Of a stretch of DNA of 64,000 nt, positions 1-8,003 are shown piece after piece (position 1 is the stretch's first letter; every line of letters starts with the position of its first letter). The notes beneath the pieces were generated by a model. The model had not been told where the DNA came from, made no database searches, and saw nothing but the letters and a program-made list of their open reading frames with translations. The stretch is from DASPTT01 sp035623275. GTDB taxonomy: Bacteria > Actinomycetota > Acidimicrobiia > Acidimicrobiales > UBA8190. Both the position numbers and the translations under genes were made by a program. The stretch covers positions 29,266-93,265 of the forward strand of contig DASPTT010000098.1 in the NCBI GenBank assembly GCA_035623275.1. Reading direction: 5' to 3'.

Positions 1-189
1 TCGCAGGGCCACCTGTTCACGACCACGTGGATCGAGGGCGGGTCGCTCCATGCCGTCCGCCTCGGCCCCTACAAGCGCTACCAGCGCTGCCCGGTCGGGC
101 CGCACTGGGCCGTGGTCGTGCCGGTGAGGGACGAGGACCTCACCGACGAGGAGCGGCGGGAGGCGGCGGCCCACGGCGGACCGGCGTGA
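1..189 (+). CDS. Small conserved hypothetical protein, 3' end only
   Basis: Frame 1 is open from the window edge to a TGA at 187-189 and encodes the last 62 residues of a protein whose start lies outside the window. It reads GHLFTTTWIEGGSLHAVRLG, then an RCPVGPHW block and an acidic Glu/Asp-rich tail. The next gene (296-604) has the same core, so the two are tandem paralogues. In the complete copy an N-terminal membrane segment precedes the core; this copy probably has one too, but that part is not visible. The two-cysteine pattern CxxGHLF...RCPVG resembles a reduced zinc-ribbon. I do not recognise a function. Confidence 0.7.
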   Translation, partial: SQGHLFTTTWIEGGSLHAVRLGPYKRYQRCPVGPHWAVVVPVRDEDLTDEERREAAAHGGPA

Positions 190-284
190 AGCGTCGCAGC
201 CGGATCGCCGCTGCCTGACCGACCCGGTCGACCGCCGTCCCGCCCGGGTCCAAAGCCCCTAGCCCGTCCCGGCGCGACGCGGCC

Positions 285-290
285 AACAAT
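285..290 (+). promoter_or_regulatory. Candidate -10 box of a leaderless transcript
   Basis: AACAAT ends five bases before the ATG at 296. The box has the conserved A at position 2 and T at position 6 of a -10 element. The spacing would put transcription start at or next to the start codon. No convincing Shine-Dalgarno sequence lies between. This is inference from one of several similar arrangements in the window. Confidence 0.3.
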
Positions 291-295
291 GGCCC

Positions 296-604
296 ATGAC
301 ACGCACCCGACGTCGACAGCTTCTCCTGCTCGTGGTCCTCGCGCTCGTCGTGGGCACCGTGGTCGCCCGGCGCCTGGGCTACAAGGTCGGCGGCAACACG
401 GTGGTGCGCTGCCGCGACGGCCATCTCTTCACCACGATCTGGATCCCCGGGGTGTCGGTCAAGTCCGTTCGCCTCGGGTGGTACCGGCTCCAGCGCTGCC
501 CCGTCGGCGGGCACTGGACCCTCGTCTCGCCGGTCCGGGAGGCCGATCTCAGCGCCGAGGAACGGCTCTTCGCCGAGGAGCACCGCGACGTCCGGTTGCC
601 CTGA
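296..604 (+). CDS. Small membrane-anchored conserved hypothetical protein
   Basis: A 102-residue protein. Residues about 9-24 are a continuous hydrophobic stretch after a basic start (MTRTRRR), so it is probably a single-pass membrane protein with the arginine-rich end in the cytoplasm. The soluble part holds Cys39 in CRDGHLFTT and Cys68 in QRCPVGGHW, then an acidic C-terminus. The core matches the partial gene at the left edge, which makes this a tandem duplicate pair. The two cysteines plus nearby histidines could bind a metal, but only half of a normal zinc-ribbon is present. No function is recognised. The gene lies 107 bases after its paralogue. Confidence 0.65.
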   Translation: MTRTRRRQLLLLVVLALVVGTVVARRLGYKVGGNTVVRCRDGHLFTTIWIPGVSVKSVRLGWYRLQRCPVGGHWTLVSPVREADLSAEERLFAEEHRDVRLP

Positions 605-809
605 GCGGGCTCGAGGACCCGATCGCACCGCGTCACGTCGGGGACTCGCCGTCGGTCATGCTCGGCGTCCGGAACCTCGCCCGGGCCGATCTGTGGCTCC
701 TGCAATCGCCGCAGGCCACCCGCAAAGTACGCACGCCGTCGCCCGCGGCGCGCAAGCGCGGACCACACCGACCGTTCCCCTTCCGGACGGAGACGAGGGG
801 GAAACGCAC

Positions 810-944
810 ATGGACGAGTACCGGGACGACCCTTCGATCGAGTACATCGACATCGCCGACGAGCTCCGCCTCGTCGAGGCCGTCACCGAGCTGGTCGCGC
901 TCCTGGCGCTCGAGGACCTGACGCGCGAGTCGCTCGTCGCCTAG
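810..944 (+). CDS. Very small acidic protein of unknown function
   Basis: A 44-residue ORF beginning at an ATG preceded by a GAGGGG purine tract about seven bases upstream. It starts MDEYRDDPSIEYIDIADELR and ends in a helix-like stretch (VEAVTELVALLALEDLTRES). It is strongly acidic and likely helical. A longer in-frame start at 693 exists, but that extension is proline and alanine rich and unlike the body, so I prefer 810. No family is recognised. The strong ribosome site and coherent composition favour a real microprotein, though its small size keeps this uncertain. Confidence 0.4.
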   Translation: MDEYRDDPSIEYIDIADELRLVEAVTELVALLALEDLTRESLVA

Positions 945-986
945 ACCCCGCGCGCCCGCCGCGGCACGCCGGTCGCGTCGAGGGCC

Positions 987-2615
987 TCATCCGCAGAGGC
1001 AGCCCACGAGATCGGACAGTGTGCAGGGCGCGGTGACCTTCGGTGTCGCTGGCGCCGTGAGGCCGGGCGTCGTCGGCAAGGTGACCTGGGTGCAGGGCCT
1101 GGTCGGCAGCGCCACCGACGGAAGGGTCGATTCGGGAACCGTCGTGATCGGGACGAAGCCCGCACCCGCGACCGACGGACCCGACCCGATGGCCGCCGGG
1201 CGTGGCGCCGGGACCGCGTCCTGCGCGCCGGGCCCCGTCGGCGCGACCGGGCGCGCCGTGCCGTGACCGTCGGCGGCGCCCACGACCGTGGCGTGGGCGA
1301 CCGGCGGTGACGTCCCGGCCACCAGCGCGTACGACGTCGTCCCCAGTGCGGCCATCCCCAGCGCGGCGACGGCCGCGGCACCGACCCATCGCAGGCGGCG
1401 CCGGGCCCGGGCGGGGGCGAGCGACGCCACCCCGGGGGGCACGGGCGGCGGCGCGGGCTGGCGTGCGGGGGCAGGGTCCGGCGCGGGCGCGGGCGCGGAC
1501 ACGGGCGCGGGCCGGGCTGCGACGGTCGCGGGTCGCCAGGCGAGACCGGTGGCACCGGCCAGCGCCGCCCGGACGGCGCCGGCGAAACGCGACCACGTGA
1601 ACTGCGCGGCGTGGAGGCGGGCGGCGGCGAGATCCGCGGGCGTAGCCGCCCGCGCCAGGCGGACCGCCCGGGCGAGGCATTCGGGGTGCGCGTCGTCCGT
1701 GACCGTCGCGTGCCCTGCGGTCACCTCCAGAAGCGCCGGCTCGGGCGTGACGACGAGTGGGATACCGAGGCGCATGGCCTCCACGGCGGGCAGCCCGAAG
1801 CCTTCGAAGTCGGACGGGAACACGACGAGGCTCGACGAGGCGAATCGCTCCCGATACTCGTCGTCCGCCAGCCAGGGCGAGATCACGACCGCCCCCCGGA
1901 GCCCCATGGCGTCGACGCGGGCCTGGACCCGCGCCCGCTCCCGATCGGGGATGCCGACGAGCTGCAGGGGCAGCTGGGCGTCGTCGAAGGCACCGAGCGC
2001 CGCCCAGGCCTCGAGCACGAGGTCGACGTTCTTGTTCACGTAGTGCCCGAAGGCGATGGCACAGGCGCCCTGCGCGGCGTTCACCGGCCACGTGTCGACG
2101 TGGTCGGCTCCGAGGTGCGCGACCGGGACCGACCGGACGCGGAAGCGCCGTTGGAATCGCTGCAGGTCGCGTTTCGTGCGCTCGGAGATGCAGATGGCGA
2201 CGTCGGCCTGGTGGAACCCGGCGGCATAGCTGACCCGCCGCAGGAGCAGGGCCTTGCGGCTGAACTGCTCGGGCCGGAGCCGGTGGCGGAGGTCGTAGAC
2301 GAGGACGGCCCGCGGGCACGGCAGGGGCGTCACGGTCGTGGTGGGGAGTACCCCCAGCATGACGTCCGCGTCCAGCTCGCGACAGAGCCGCGGCACGACG
2401 ACCGACTGCGCGTAGAGCCGCGACAGCGACGGGACCCGACCGAAGGGCACCTCGTGCACGACGACCGACGACGGGATGACGATCCGGGGGTCCGGCCCGA
2501 CCACCAGATGGATCTCGTCGTCCGCGTCGAGCTGCTCCCATCCCTGGAGCATGTGCTCGACCACGATCGCGAGACTGTCCCCCCGGATCGGGAGCCCGTC
2601 GACGACGATGCGCAT
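987..2615 (-). CDS. Family 4-type glycosyltransferase with C-terminal membrane segment and proline-rich tail
   Basis: 542 residues. Residues about 1-350 look like a GT-B glycosyltransferase: MRIVVDGLPIRGDSLAI at the start, the SERTKRDLQRF donor-side helix, and near residue 265 the FPSDFEGFGLPAVEAM motif typical of GT4 retaining enzymes, where the E-x7-E glutamates contact the nucleotide sugar. A proline/alanine-rich linker (about 365-405) leads to a hydrophobic stretch near 410-434 that looks like a membrane span, followed by about 105 residues rich in Pro, Thr and Val ending DLVGCLCG. Such a tail is unusual for this family and would tether the enzyme to the membrane. The acceptor is unknown. 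A good -35/-10 promoter lies at 2655-2683. The gene stands alone. Confidence 0.82.
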   Translation of the reverse strand: MRIVVDGLPIRGDSLAIVVEHMLQGWEQLDADDEIHLVVGPDPRIVIPSSVVVHEVPFGRVPSLSRLYAQSVVVPRLCRELDADVMLGVLPTTTVTPLPCPRAVLVYDLRHRLRPEQFSRKALLLRRVSYAAGFHQADVAICISERTKRDLQRFQRRFRVRSVPVAHLGADHVDTWPVNAAQGACAIAFGHYVNKNVDLVLEAWAALGAFDDAQLPLQLVGIPDRERARVQARVDAMGLRGAVVISPWLADDEYRERFASSSLVVFPSDFEGFGLPAVEAMRLGIPLVVTPEPALLEVTAGHATVTDDAHPECLARAVRLARAATPADLAAARLHAAQFTWSRFAGAVRAALAGATGLAWRPATVAARPAPVSAPAPAPDPAPARQPAPPPVPPGVASLAPARARRRLRWVGAAAVAALGMAALGTTSYALVAGTSPPVAHATVVGAADGHGTARPVAPTGPGAQDAVPAPRPAAIGSGPSVAGAGFVPITTVPESTLPSVALPTRPCTQVTLPTTPGLTAPATPKVTAPCTLSDLVGCLCG

Positions 2616-2654
2616 CGTCAGTCGAAGCCGACAGATCGGTCGCCCACCTATGGC

Positions 2655-2683
2655 ACCCTACGTTGGCTGCAAGGCACCGACAA
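2655..2683 (-). promoter_or_regulatory. Sigma-70-type promoter for the glycosyltransferase gene
   Basis: On the minus strand TTGTCG (complement of 2678-2683) is followed after exactly 17 bases by TAGGGT (complement of 2655-2660). Transcription would begin near 2648, giving a leader of about 30 bases before the ATG at 2615. Spacing and both hexamers fit a housekeeping actinobacterial promoter. Confidence 0.5.
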
Positions 2684-2731
2684 CTTCGCAACACGACAAA
2701 CCCCCGCAGCCGCGAGATGTTCATCTGCCGT

Positions 2732-4621
2732 TCACGAAGCTGTCGCGTCGGTTCCCGCGATCGCCACAGGGAGCGACACCCGCGCCACCACGACGTCGCC
2801 GCGGTTGCGCAGCGCGGCGGAGAGCACCAGATCCAACTGGTTGTGCAGGAAGCGATAGCGGAGACGGTGGGGAAGGACGACAGGGATGAGCACGACGATC
2901 TGCTCATCGTGCTCTTGCCGGAGCTCGTCGATGAGCGCCACGATGGGCTCGACCACCGACGAGTACTCGGTATGCAGCACCCGCAGGGGCACACCGGGGT
3001 CCCAGCGCTCCCACAGCTCCTGGAGGTGTCGCGCCTGGCGCTCGCCCTCGGCGTCGACATGGAGCATGACGGTGACGGCGATCACCTCTTGACCGAGGGA
3101 CTCCGCCTCGCACAGCGCGTGGCGGGTCAACTGGGAGACCCGGTTGACCGGCACGATGACGATGGTGCGTTTGCCCACGGGAGGCTCGGGGATGACGTCG
3201 ATGCCCAGCTCCTGCGCGGCGCGCTCGTAGTACGCGTGGATCCGAAGGAAGACGAAGATGAAGAGGGGGACGGCGACGACGACCACCCACGCCCCTTCGG
3301 TGAACTTGGACACGAGGAAGACCACGGTGGCAAGGGCGGTCACCACCGCACCCACGCCGTTGACGGTGGCCCGTCGCCGCCAGTGCGGTGGGCGGGTCCG
3401 GCGCCAGTGCACGACCAACCCCGTCTGCGACAGCGTGAAGCCGGTGAAGACACCGATGGCGAACAGCGGGATCAGCGTGTCGGTGTTGCCGGCGACCGCG
3501 ACGAGCAGGGCCGCGGCCATCAGGGCGAGCGCCCAGATCCCGTTCGAGAAGACCTGGCGGTCACCCCGCAGCGAGAAGAGGTGCGGCAGGTAGTTGTCGC
3601 GCGCCAGGAGGCTCGCCAGGACGGGCAGGCCACCGAAGGACGTGTTGGCCGCCAGCGCAAGGACGATCGTGATCGTCACCGACACGATGTAGTAGACGGC
3701 GCCGCGCCCCACGGCCATGGCCATGATCTGGCTCAGGACGGTCTGGCCCGAACGGGGACCGATGTGCCACCGGCGCGCCAGCACCGCCAACCCGAGGAGC
3801 ATCACCCCGAGGATCACGCCGAGCAGCATCTCGGTGCGCTTGGCGCGCACGGTGCGCGGCTCCTTGAACAACGGGACGCCGTTGGCGATGGCCTCGACGC
3901 CCGTGAGGGCGCTGCATCCGGCCGAGAAGGCCTTGAGGATGAGCAGTACGGTCACCGCCTGGAGGCCGTGGACGGGCACTTGCGACGTGCCCTTCTGCGG
4001 TGTGCCCAGGCCGAGCGGGTGGACGAGTCCGACGGCGAGGATGGCGAGCAGCCCGACGATGAAGACCATCGTGGGCAGCAGGAAGGCGCGTGCGGTCTCG
4101 CCGAGCCCTCGGAGGTTCAAGACGGTGATCAGCGCCAGGATGCCCAGGCAGACCGGCACCGTGGCCCCGGCGAGCCCCGGGAACGCGGAGGTCAGCGCGG
4201 CCACGCCGGCCGCGATCGACACGGCCACCGTCAGCGTGTAGTCGACCACCAGCGACGCTGCGGCCAGGAGCGACGCGCGCGTGCCCAGGTTGGCCCGCGA
4301 CACCGCGTAGGCCCCGCCGCCGCCGGGGTAGGCGTCGATCACCTGCCGGTACGAGAAGACGAGGATCGCCAGGAGCCCCACGATGGCCAGCGTCACGGGC
4401 AGCACGAGGTGCAGGGCGCCCGCACCCGCCGCGGCCAGGACGACGAGGATGGCCTCGGGGCCGTAGGCAACGGAGGTCAACGCGTCGAGCGACAGCGCGG
4501 AGAGCCCCTCCACGGGGGTGATCTGCTCCTTGGACGCCTCGCGTGCCGCCAGCGGCCGGCCGACGAGGAGACGCCACAGCGACCTGCCGGGTCCCGTGAC
4601 CCGTCCCCGGCGCTCGGCCAT
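2732..4621 (-). CDS. APC-superfamily amino-acid/polyamine permease
   Basis: 629 residues with about twelve hydrophobic segments between residues 40 and 490, then a soluble C-terminal domain of about 130 residues. The first span contains GLSALSLDALTSVAYGPEA and the next loop YPGGGGAYAVSRANLG, matching the unwound helix-1 and Gly-rich loop of APC transporters. The cytoplasmic tail (GKRTIVIVPVNRVSQLTRHA, later VHVDAEGERQARHLQELWERW) resembles the regulatory tails of large APC permeases. The substrate cannot be read from sequence. The ATG at 4621 is preceded by TAGAGT six bases upstream, with no ribosome site, which suggests a leaderless mRNA. It is a monocistronic gene. Confidence 0.85.
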   Translation of the reverse strand: MAERRGRVTGPGRSLWRLLVGRPLAAREASKEQITPVEGLSALSLDALTSVAYGPEAILVVLAAAGAGALHLVLPVTLAIVGLLAILVFSYRQVIDAYPGGGGAYAVSRANLGTRASLLAAASLVVDYTLTVAVSIAAGVAALTSAFPGLAGATVPVCLGILALITVLNLRGLGETARAFLLPTMVFIVGLLAILAVGLVHPLGLGTPQKGTSQVPVHGLQAVTVLLILKAFSAGCSALTGVEAIANGVPLFKEPRTVRAKRTEMLLGVILGVMLLGLAVLARRWHIGPRSGQTVLSQIMAMAVGRGAVYYIVSVTITIVLALAANTSFGGLPVLASLLARDNYLPHLFSLRGDRQVFSNGIWALALMAAALLVAVAGNTDTLIPLFAIGVFTGFTLSQTGLVVHWRRTRPPHWRRRATVNGVGAVVTALATVVFLVSKFTEGAWVVVVAVPLFIFVFLRIHAYYERAAQELGIDVIPEPPVGKRTIVIVPVNRVSQLTRHALCEAESLGQEVIAVTVMLHVDAEGERQARHLQELWERWDPGVPLRVLHTEYSSVVEPIVALIDELRQEHDEQIVVLIPVVLPHRLRYRFLHNQLDLVLSAALRNRGDVVVARVSLPVAIAGTDATAS

Positions 4622-4627
4622 GGGGGC

Positions 4628-4633
4628 ACTCTA
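4628..4633 (-). promoter_or_regulatory. -10 box, leaderless start of the permease
   Basis: The minus-strand hexamer TAGAGT ends six bases before the ATG at 4621. The intervening bases (GCCCCC) hold no Shine-Dalgarno sequence, so the transcript probably begins at the start codon. No clear -35 is seen. Confidence 0.4.
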
Positions 4634-4724
4634 CGGGCCCGACCCCGTCGGCGGCGGGGAGCGCGACGACGCGCCCGCCCGGGGGCGCAGCGTGCCGCGG
4701 TGAGGGAGGACCGGGCGTCGGCGG

Positions 4725-5204
4725 TCAGGCGAGCACGGCCCGCTCGTGCTCGAGGAGCCAGACCTTGCGGTCGAGGCCGCCGCCGTACCCGGTCAGGCTG
4801 CCATCGGCGCCGATCACCCGGTGACAGGGCACGATGATGGCGACCGGGTTACGGCCGTTCGCCAGCCCCACCGCCCGCGACGCCTTCGGGTTTCCCACCC
4901 GCCGGGCGAGCTCTCCGTAGCTGATCGTCTCGCCGTAGGGGACCTCGCACAGCCCCGCCCACACCTGTCGCTGGAAATCGGTGCCCCGCAGGCCCATGGC
5001 GACGTCGAACTCGCGCAGCTCGCCTGCGAAGTAGGCGCCGAGCTGCTCGACCACGTCCGCGAAGGCGGCGTCGTCGCGCGTCCAGTCCGGCGCGGGAGCG
5101 GGCGCGTGGCGCTGGTCGTGCATGTGGACGCCGGTGAGCACGCCCTCGTCCTTGGTCAGCGTCAGCAGACCGATCGGGCTCTCGATCGTGGTCATCGACG
5201 TCAT
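4725..5204 (-). CDS. ogt: Methylated-DNA-[protein]-cysteine S-methyltransferase
   Basis: 159 residues. It transfers the alkyl group of O6-alkylguanine to its own active-site cysteine, Cys127 in the signature IIVPCHRVIG. The preceding DFQRQVWAGLCEVPYGETIS and the RVGNPKASRAVG helix are the DNA-binding winged-helix part of the family. Length matches the short Ogt type. The start is the ATG at 5204, whose bases overlap the TGA of the upstream Ada-AlkA gene (ATGA). Translation is therefore probably coupled, and both belong to one alkylation-repair operon. Function is well established for the family; the fold and catalytic residue are complete. Confidence 0.93.
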   Translation of the reverse strand: MTSMTTIESPIGLLTLTKDEGVLTGVHMHDQRHAPAPAPDWTRDDAAFADVVEQLGAYFAGELREFDVAMGLRGTDFQRQVWAGLCEVPYGETISYGELARRVGNPKASRAVGLANGRNPVAIIVPCHRVIGADGSLTGYGGGLDRKVWLLEHERAVLA

Positions 5205-6691
5205 GCGACCTCCTCGGCCGAAAGCGGCCAGCGGTTGATGGGGTGGTCGGCCGTCGACCACAGGTACTGCACGGCGTAGGCCCGCCACGGCCGCCACCGC
5301 GTCGAATGCGCGCCGAGGGCGCCGCGCGTGGCCGGCAGGCCCACTGCGGCAGCGGCCCGCCGGACACCGAGGTCGGTGGCGGGAAAGGCGTCCGGATCGC
5401 CCAGGGCGCGCATGGCGATCACCTGCGCGGTCCAGTCGCCCAGTCCGGCCAGGCCCGACAGGACCGTCATAGCCTGGGCTCGGTCGCAGCCCGGGCCCAG
5501 GGCGAGCCGGCCCGACCCCAGCGCCTCGGCCACCCCCACCAGGGTCCGGCGCCGTGCCCGGGGCATCGGCAGCACCGCGTCGCGCAGCGCCTCGGGTGTG
5601 GGGAACAGGTGCGTCAGCCCGCCTGCCCGGTCCTCGACGGGGTCGCCGACGGCGGCGGTGATGCGCCCGGCGACCGTTCTCGCCGCGGCGGTCGAGACCT
5701 GCTGGCCGAGCACGGCGCGCAGTGCCAGCTCTCCCCCGTCCACACACCGGGGGACCCGGCGGCCGGGGGCCTTGGCCACCGTCGGGGCGAGCACCGGATC
5801 GGACGCCAGTAGCTCGTCGACGGCTTCCGGGTCGGCGTCCAGGTCGAGCAGGAACCGGCACCGGGCGATGGCGGATGTGAGGTCGCGCAGGTCCGAGAGG
5901 TCCAACCGGCATGCCACGTGGGTCGAGGTCGGCCGGAGCGCCACAACGGCCGGCCCGTGCGCGAGCCGCAGGGTGCGCCGGTACGCGCCGTGTCGGACCT
6001 CCTCCACACCGGGGACCGCCGTGGCCGCCAGGTGCCCGAAGAGGTTGCCGGGTTCCAGTGGCCGGCGAAACGACAGCCGGAGGTCCAACGTGCCGGCCGG
6101 CGGGTCGTCCCCGGCGGTCCCCGCCCGGGTGCGGGCGCGGGTGCGCAGGTCCGAGGGCGCGGCGGCGAACACGGCGCGCACCGTGTCGTTGAACTGGCGC
6201 ACGCTCGAGAAGCCGGCGGCGAAGGCAACGTCGGCCATGGTCAACGTGGTCGTCTCGATGAGCACACGCGCCGTCTGGGCCCGCTGGGCCCGCGCGATCG
6301 CCAGAGGCCCCGCCCCCAGCTCGGCGACCAGGAGGCGCTCGAGCTGGCGGACGCTGTAGCCGAGCCCGGCGGCCAGCCCGGCGACGCCGGCGCGGTCCAC
6401 CACCCCGTCGGCGATACTGCGCATGGCGCGCGCCACCACGTCGGCGCGTGCGTCCCATTCGGGCGATCCCGGCGTGGCGTCGGGGCGGCAGCGCTTGCAG
6501 GCCCGGAAGCCGGCCTGCTGGGCGGCGGCCGCCGACGCGTAGAAGCGGACGTTCTGGGGTTTGGGCGTGGTCGCCGGACAGCTGGGCCGGCAATAGATCC
6601 CCGTCGAGGTCACCGCCGTGAAGAACCACCCGTCGAAGCGGGGGTCACGAGAGCGCACCGCCCGGTAGCAGCGCTCGAAGTCCTCGATCAC
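5201..6691 (-). CDS. Ada methylphosphotriester/AraC regulator fused to AlkA 3-methyladenine glycosylase
   Basis: 496 residues with three modules. Residues 1-80 are the Ada zinc domain with Cys34, Cys38, Cys65 and Cys68 (GIYCRPSC...CKRC), where the first cysteine normally accepts a methyl group from DNA phosphotriesters. Residues about 85-190 are an AraC-type helix-turn-helix. Residues about 205-496 are AlkA: an N-terminal AlkA domain, then a helix-hairpin-helix glycosylase with GDWTAQVIAM and catalytic Asp440 in FPATDLGVRR. The protein thus combines a methylation sensor and transcription factor with base excision, while O6-methylguanine repair is left to the next gene, ogt. The start is a GTG at 6691; CAGACT six bases upstream may be its -10. 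Confidence 0.92.
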   Translation of the reverse strand: MIEDFERCYRAVRSRDPRFDGWFFTAVTSTGIYCRPSCPATTPKPQNVRFYASAAAAQQAGFRACKRCRPDATPGSPEWDARADVVARAMRSIADGVVDRAGVAGLAAGLGYSVRQLERLLVAELGAGPLAIARAQRAQTARVLIETTTLTMADVAFAAGFSSVRQFNDTVRAVFAAAPSDLRTRARTRAGTAGDDPPAGTLDLRLSFRRPLEPGNLFGHLAATAVPGVEEVRHGAYRRTLRLAHGPAVVALRPTSTHVACRLDLSDLRDLTSAIARCRFLLDLDADPEAVDELLASDPVLAPTVAKAPGRRVPRCVDGGELALRAVLGQQVSTAAARTVAGRITAAVGDPVEDRAGGLTHLFPTPEALRDAVLPMPRARRRTLVGVAEALGSGRLALGPGCDRAQAMTVLSGLAGLGDWTAQVIAMRALGDPDAFPATDLGVRRAAAAVGLPATRGALGAHSTRWRPWRAYAVQYLWSTADHPINRWPLSAEEVA

Positions 6692-6757
6692 CCCGCCAGT
6701 CTGGCCCAGCCCGAGTGGGGGGTCTGGCGGATTTCCGACATGGTGGTCGCGCCGCCT

Positions 6758-7246
6758 TCAGCCGCCGTCCGAGGCCCTGCGCATGTGCTCGAGCCCGCGG
6801 TTGACCGCCGCCGTGATGATCCGATCGTTGTCCCGGGAGACGAACCGGTGGACACGGCGCTCGAGGAGCAACCGGAGCACGGGGTTGAAGGCGTGGTAGG
6901 TCTCGCGGAAGTGGATGCGGGTGCGGCCGTCGCCCAGGTCCTCGAGACGGGTCCGGCCCTCGGCTCTCGACCACAGCGGCTTGCCGACCGCGTCGTACTT
7001 CCACGACTCCACGGGGGTGACCTCGGTCAGCCACTCCCAGGAGTGGCCGATGCCCCCGGTGCACAGATAGCGCGGCACGCGGAAGGTGCAGTGCCGGATC
7101 AGGCCCTCGCCCGTCGCGTCCCCGGGGTGGAGGATCTCGATCCCCACCCCGTCGTGCATCTGCGTGGCCGGCCGCCGGGCCCAGAACAACGCCCACACTT
7201 CGGCCGGCGTCCCCTCGACCTCGACTGCGTACTCGTGGACCTGCAC
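6758..7246 (-). CDS. SRPBCC (START-like) family protein
   Basis: 162 residues from a GTG at 7246. The fold signature is the START/Bet v1-like pattern: a first strand VHEYAVEVEGTPAEVWALFW, a mid-strand LTEVTPVESWKYDAVG, and a long amphipathic C-terminal helix. A hydrophobic ligand cavity is expected, but the ligand is unknown. The start lies five bases after the stop of the nitroreductase gene, so the two are almost certainly co-transcribed. Longer in-frame extensions upstream overlap the nitroreductase and are rejected. Confidence 0.78.
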   Translation of the reverse strand: MQVHEYAVEVEGTPAEVWALFWARRPATQMHDGVGIEILHPGDATGEGLIRHCTFRVPRYLCTGGIGHSWEWLTEVTPVESWKYDAVGKPLWSRAEGRTRLEDLGDGRTRIHFRETYHAFNPVLRLLLERRVHRFVSRDNDRIITAAVNRGLEHMRRASDGG

Positions 7247-7251
7247 GGGCG

Positions 7252-7905
7252 CTACCGCCCGGCGGCGCCCGGGAGCGGGGTCCCGAACGTTTCGGCGAAG
7301 GCGTGGTCGGCCAGGGGTTCGCGCCGCGGCGGGCCCGACGCGCGCGCGGGTCGCCCCAGGGGAACCACGGCGACGGGCCGCACCCCGGCGGGCAGGCCCA
7401 CGAGCTCGCCGAGCTCCTCGCCGAAGAGCGTGGGCAGCGTGGTGAGCGCCGAGCCGAGGCCGAGCGCGGTGGCGGCGAGCAAGAGGTTCTGCACCGCCGG
7501 GTAGATCGACGCCCCGATCACGCCGGCCGCGGTGCGCCCGGTGTCGGCGCCCACGACCACGAGGACGGGAGCCTCCGCCACGCCGCCGACGGCGCCGCGG
7601 TCCACGTCCTCGAGCAGGCCCGGCGCCAGGCGCCCCGCCGAGTGGGCACGCCCGCCCTCCTCCCAGGCGCGACGGGTCAGGGCGCCGATGGCGGCCCGGC
7701 GATCGGGGTCGCGCACGACGACGAACACCCACGGCTGGCTGTTCTCCGCGCTCGGCGCCCGCGTCGCCGCCTCCAGGACCCGGACGACGAGTGGCTCCGG
7801 TACCGCATCGGGAAGGAACCGGCGGCACGCCCGCTGGCGGTGCGCGACGTCGAAGAACCGGTCCGACGGCGTGGACGCGCCTGCAGCTCCCGCTTCCTCG
7901 GGCAC
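7252..7905 (-). CDS. FMN-dependent nitroreductase family protein
   Basis: About 217 residues if started at the GTG at 7905. Near the N-terminus DVAHRQRACRRF is the FMN-phosphate binding arginine region, followed by EAATRAPSAENSQPWVFVVV, the classical nitroreductase second motif. AVQNLLLAATALGLGSA is the dimer-interface helix. It should reduce nitro groups, quinones or an unsaturated bond with NAD(P)H. An ATG at 7986 would extend the protein by 27 residues, but leave only 17 bases to the divergent SDR gene, and that extension is low in conservation character. A purine tract (AGGGTGG) precedes 7905. The downstream SRPBCC gene is in the same operon. Confidence 0.82.
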   Translation of the reverse strand: MPEEAGAAGASTPSDRFFDVAHRQRACRRFLPDAVPEPLVVRVLEAATRAPSAENSQPWVFVVVRDPDRRAAIGALTRRAWEEGGRAHSAGRLAPGLLEDVDRGAVGGVAEAPVLVVVGADTGRTAAGVIGASIYPAVQNLLLAATALGLGSALTTLPTLFGEELGELVGLPAGVRPVAVVPLGRPARASGPPRREPLADHAFAETFGTPLPGAAGR

Positions 7906-8003
7906 GGGCCCCACCCTATCGACGGCAAGGGCGGCCCCTCGGGCCGAGCCGGTCGCACGACCGTTGTGCACGGTGGCGGCCGGCAACTACCCTCCCTCAG
8001 GCC

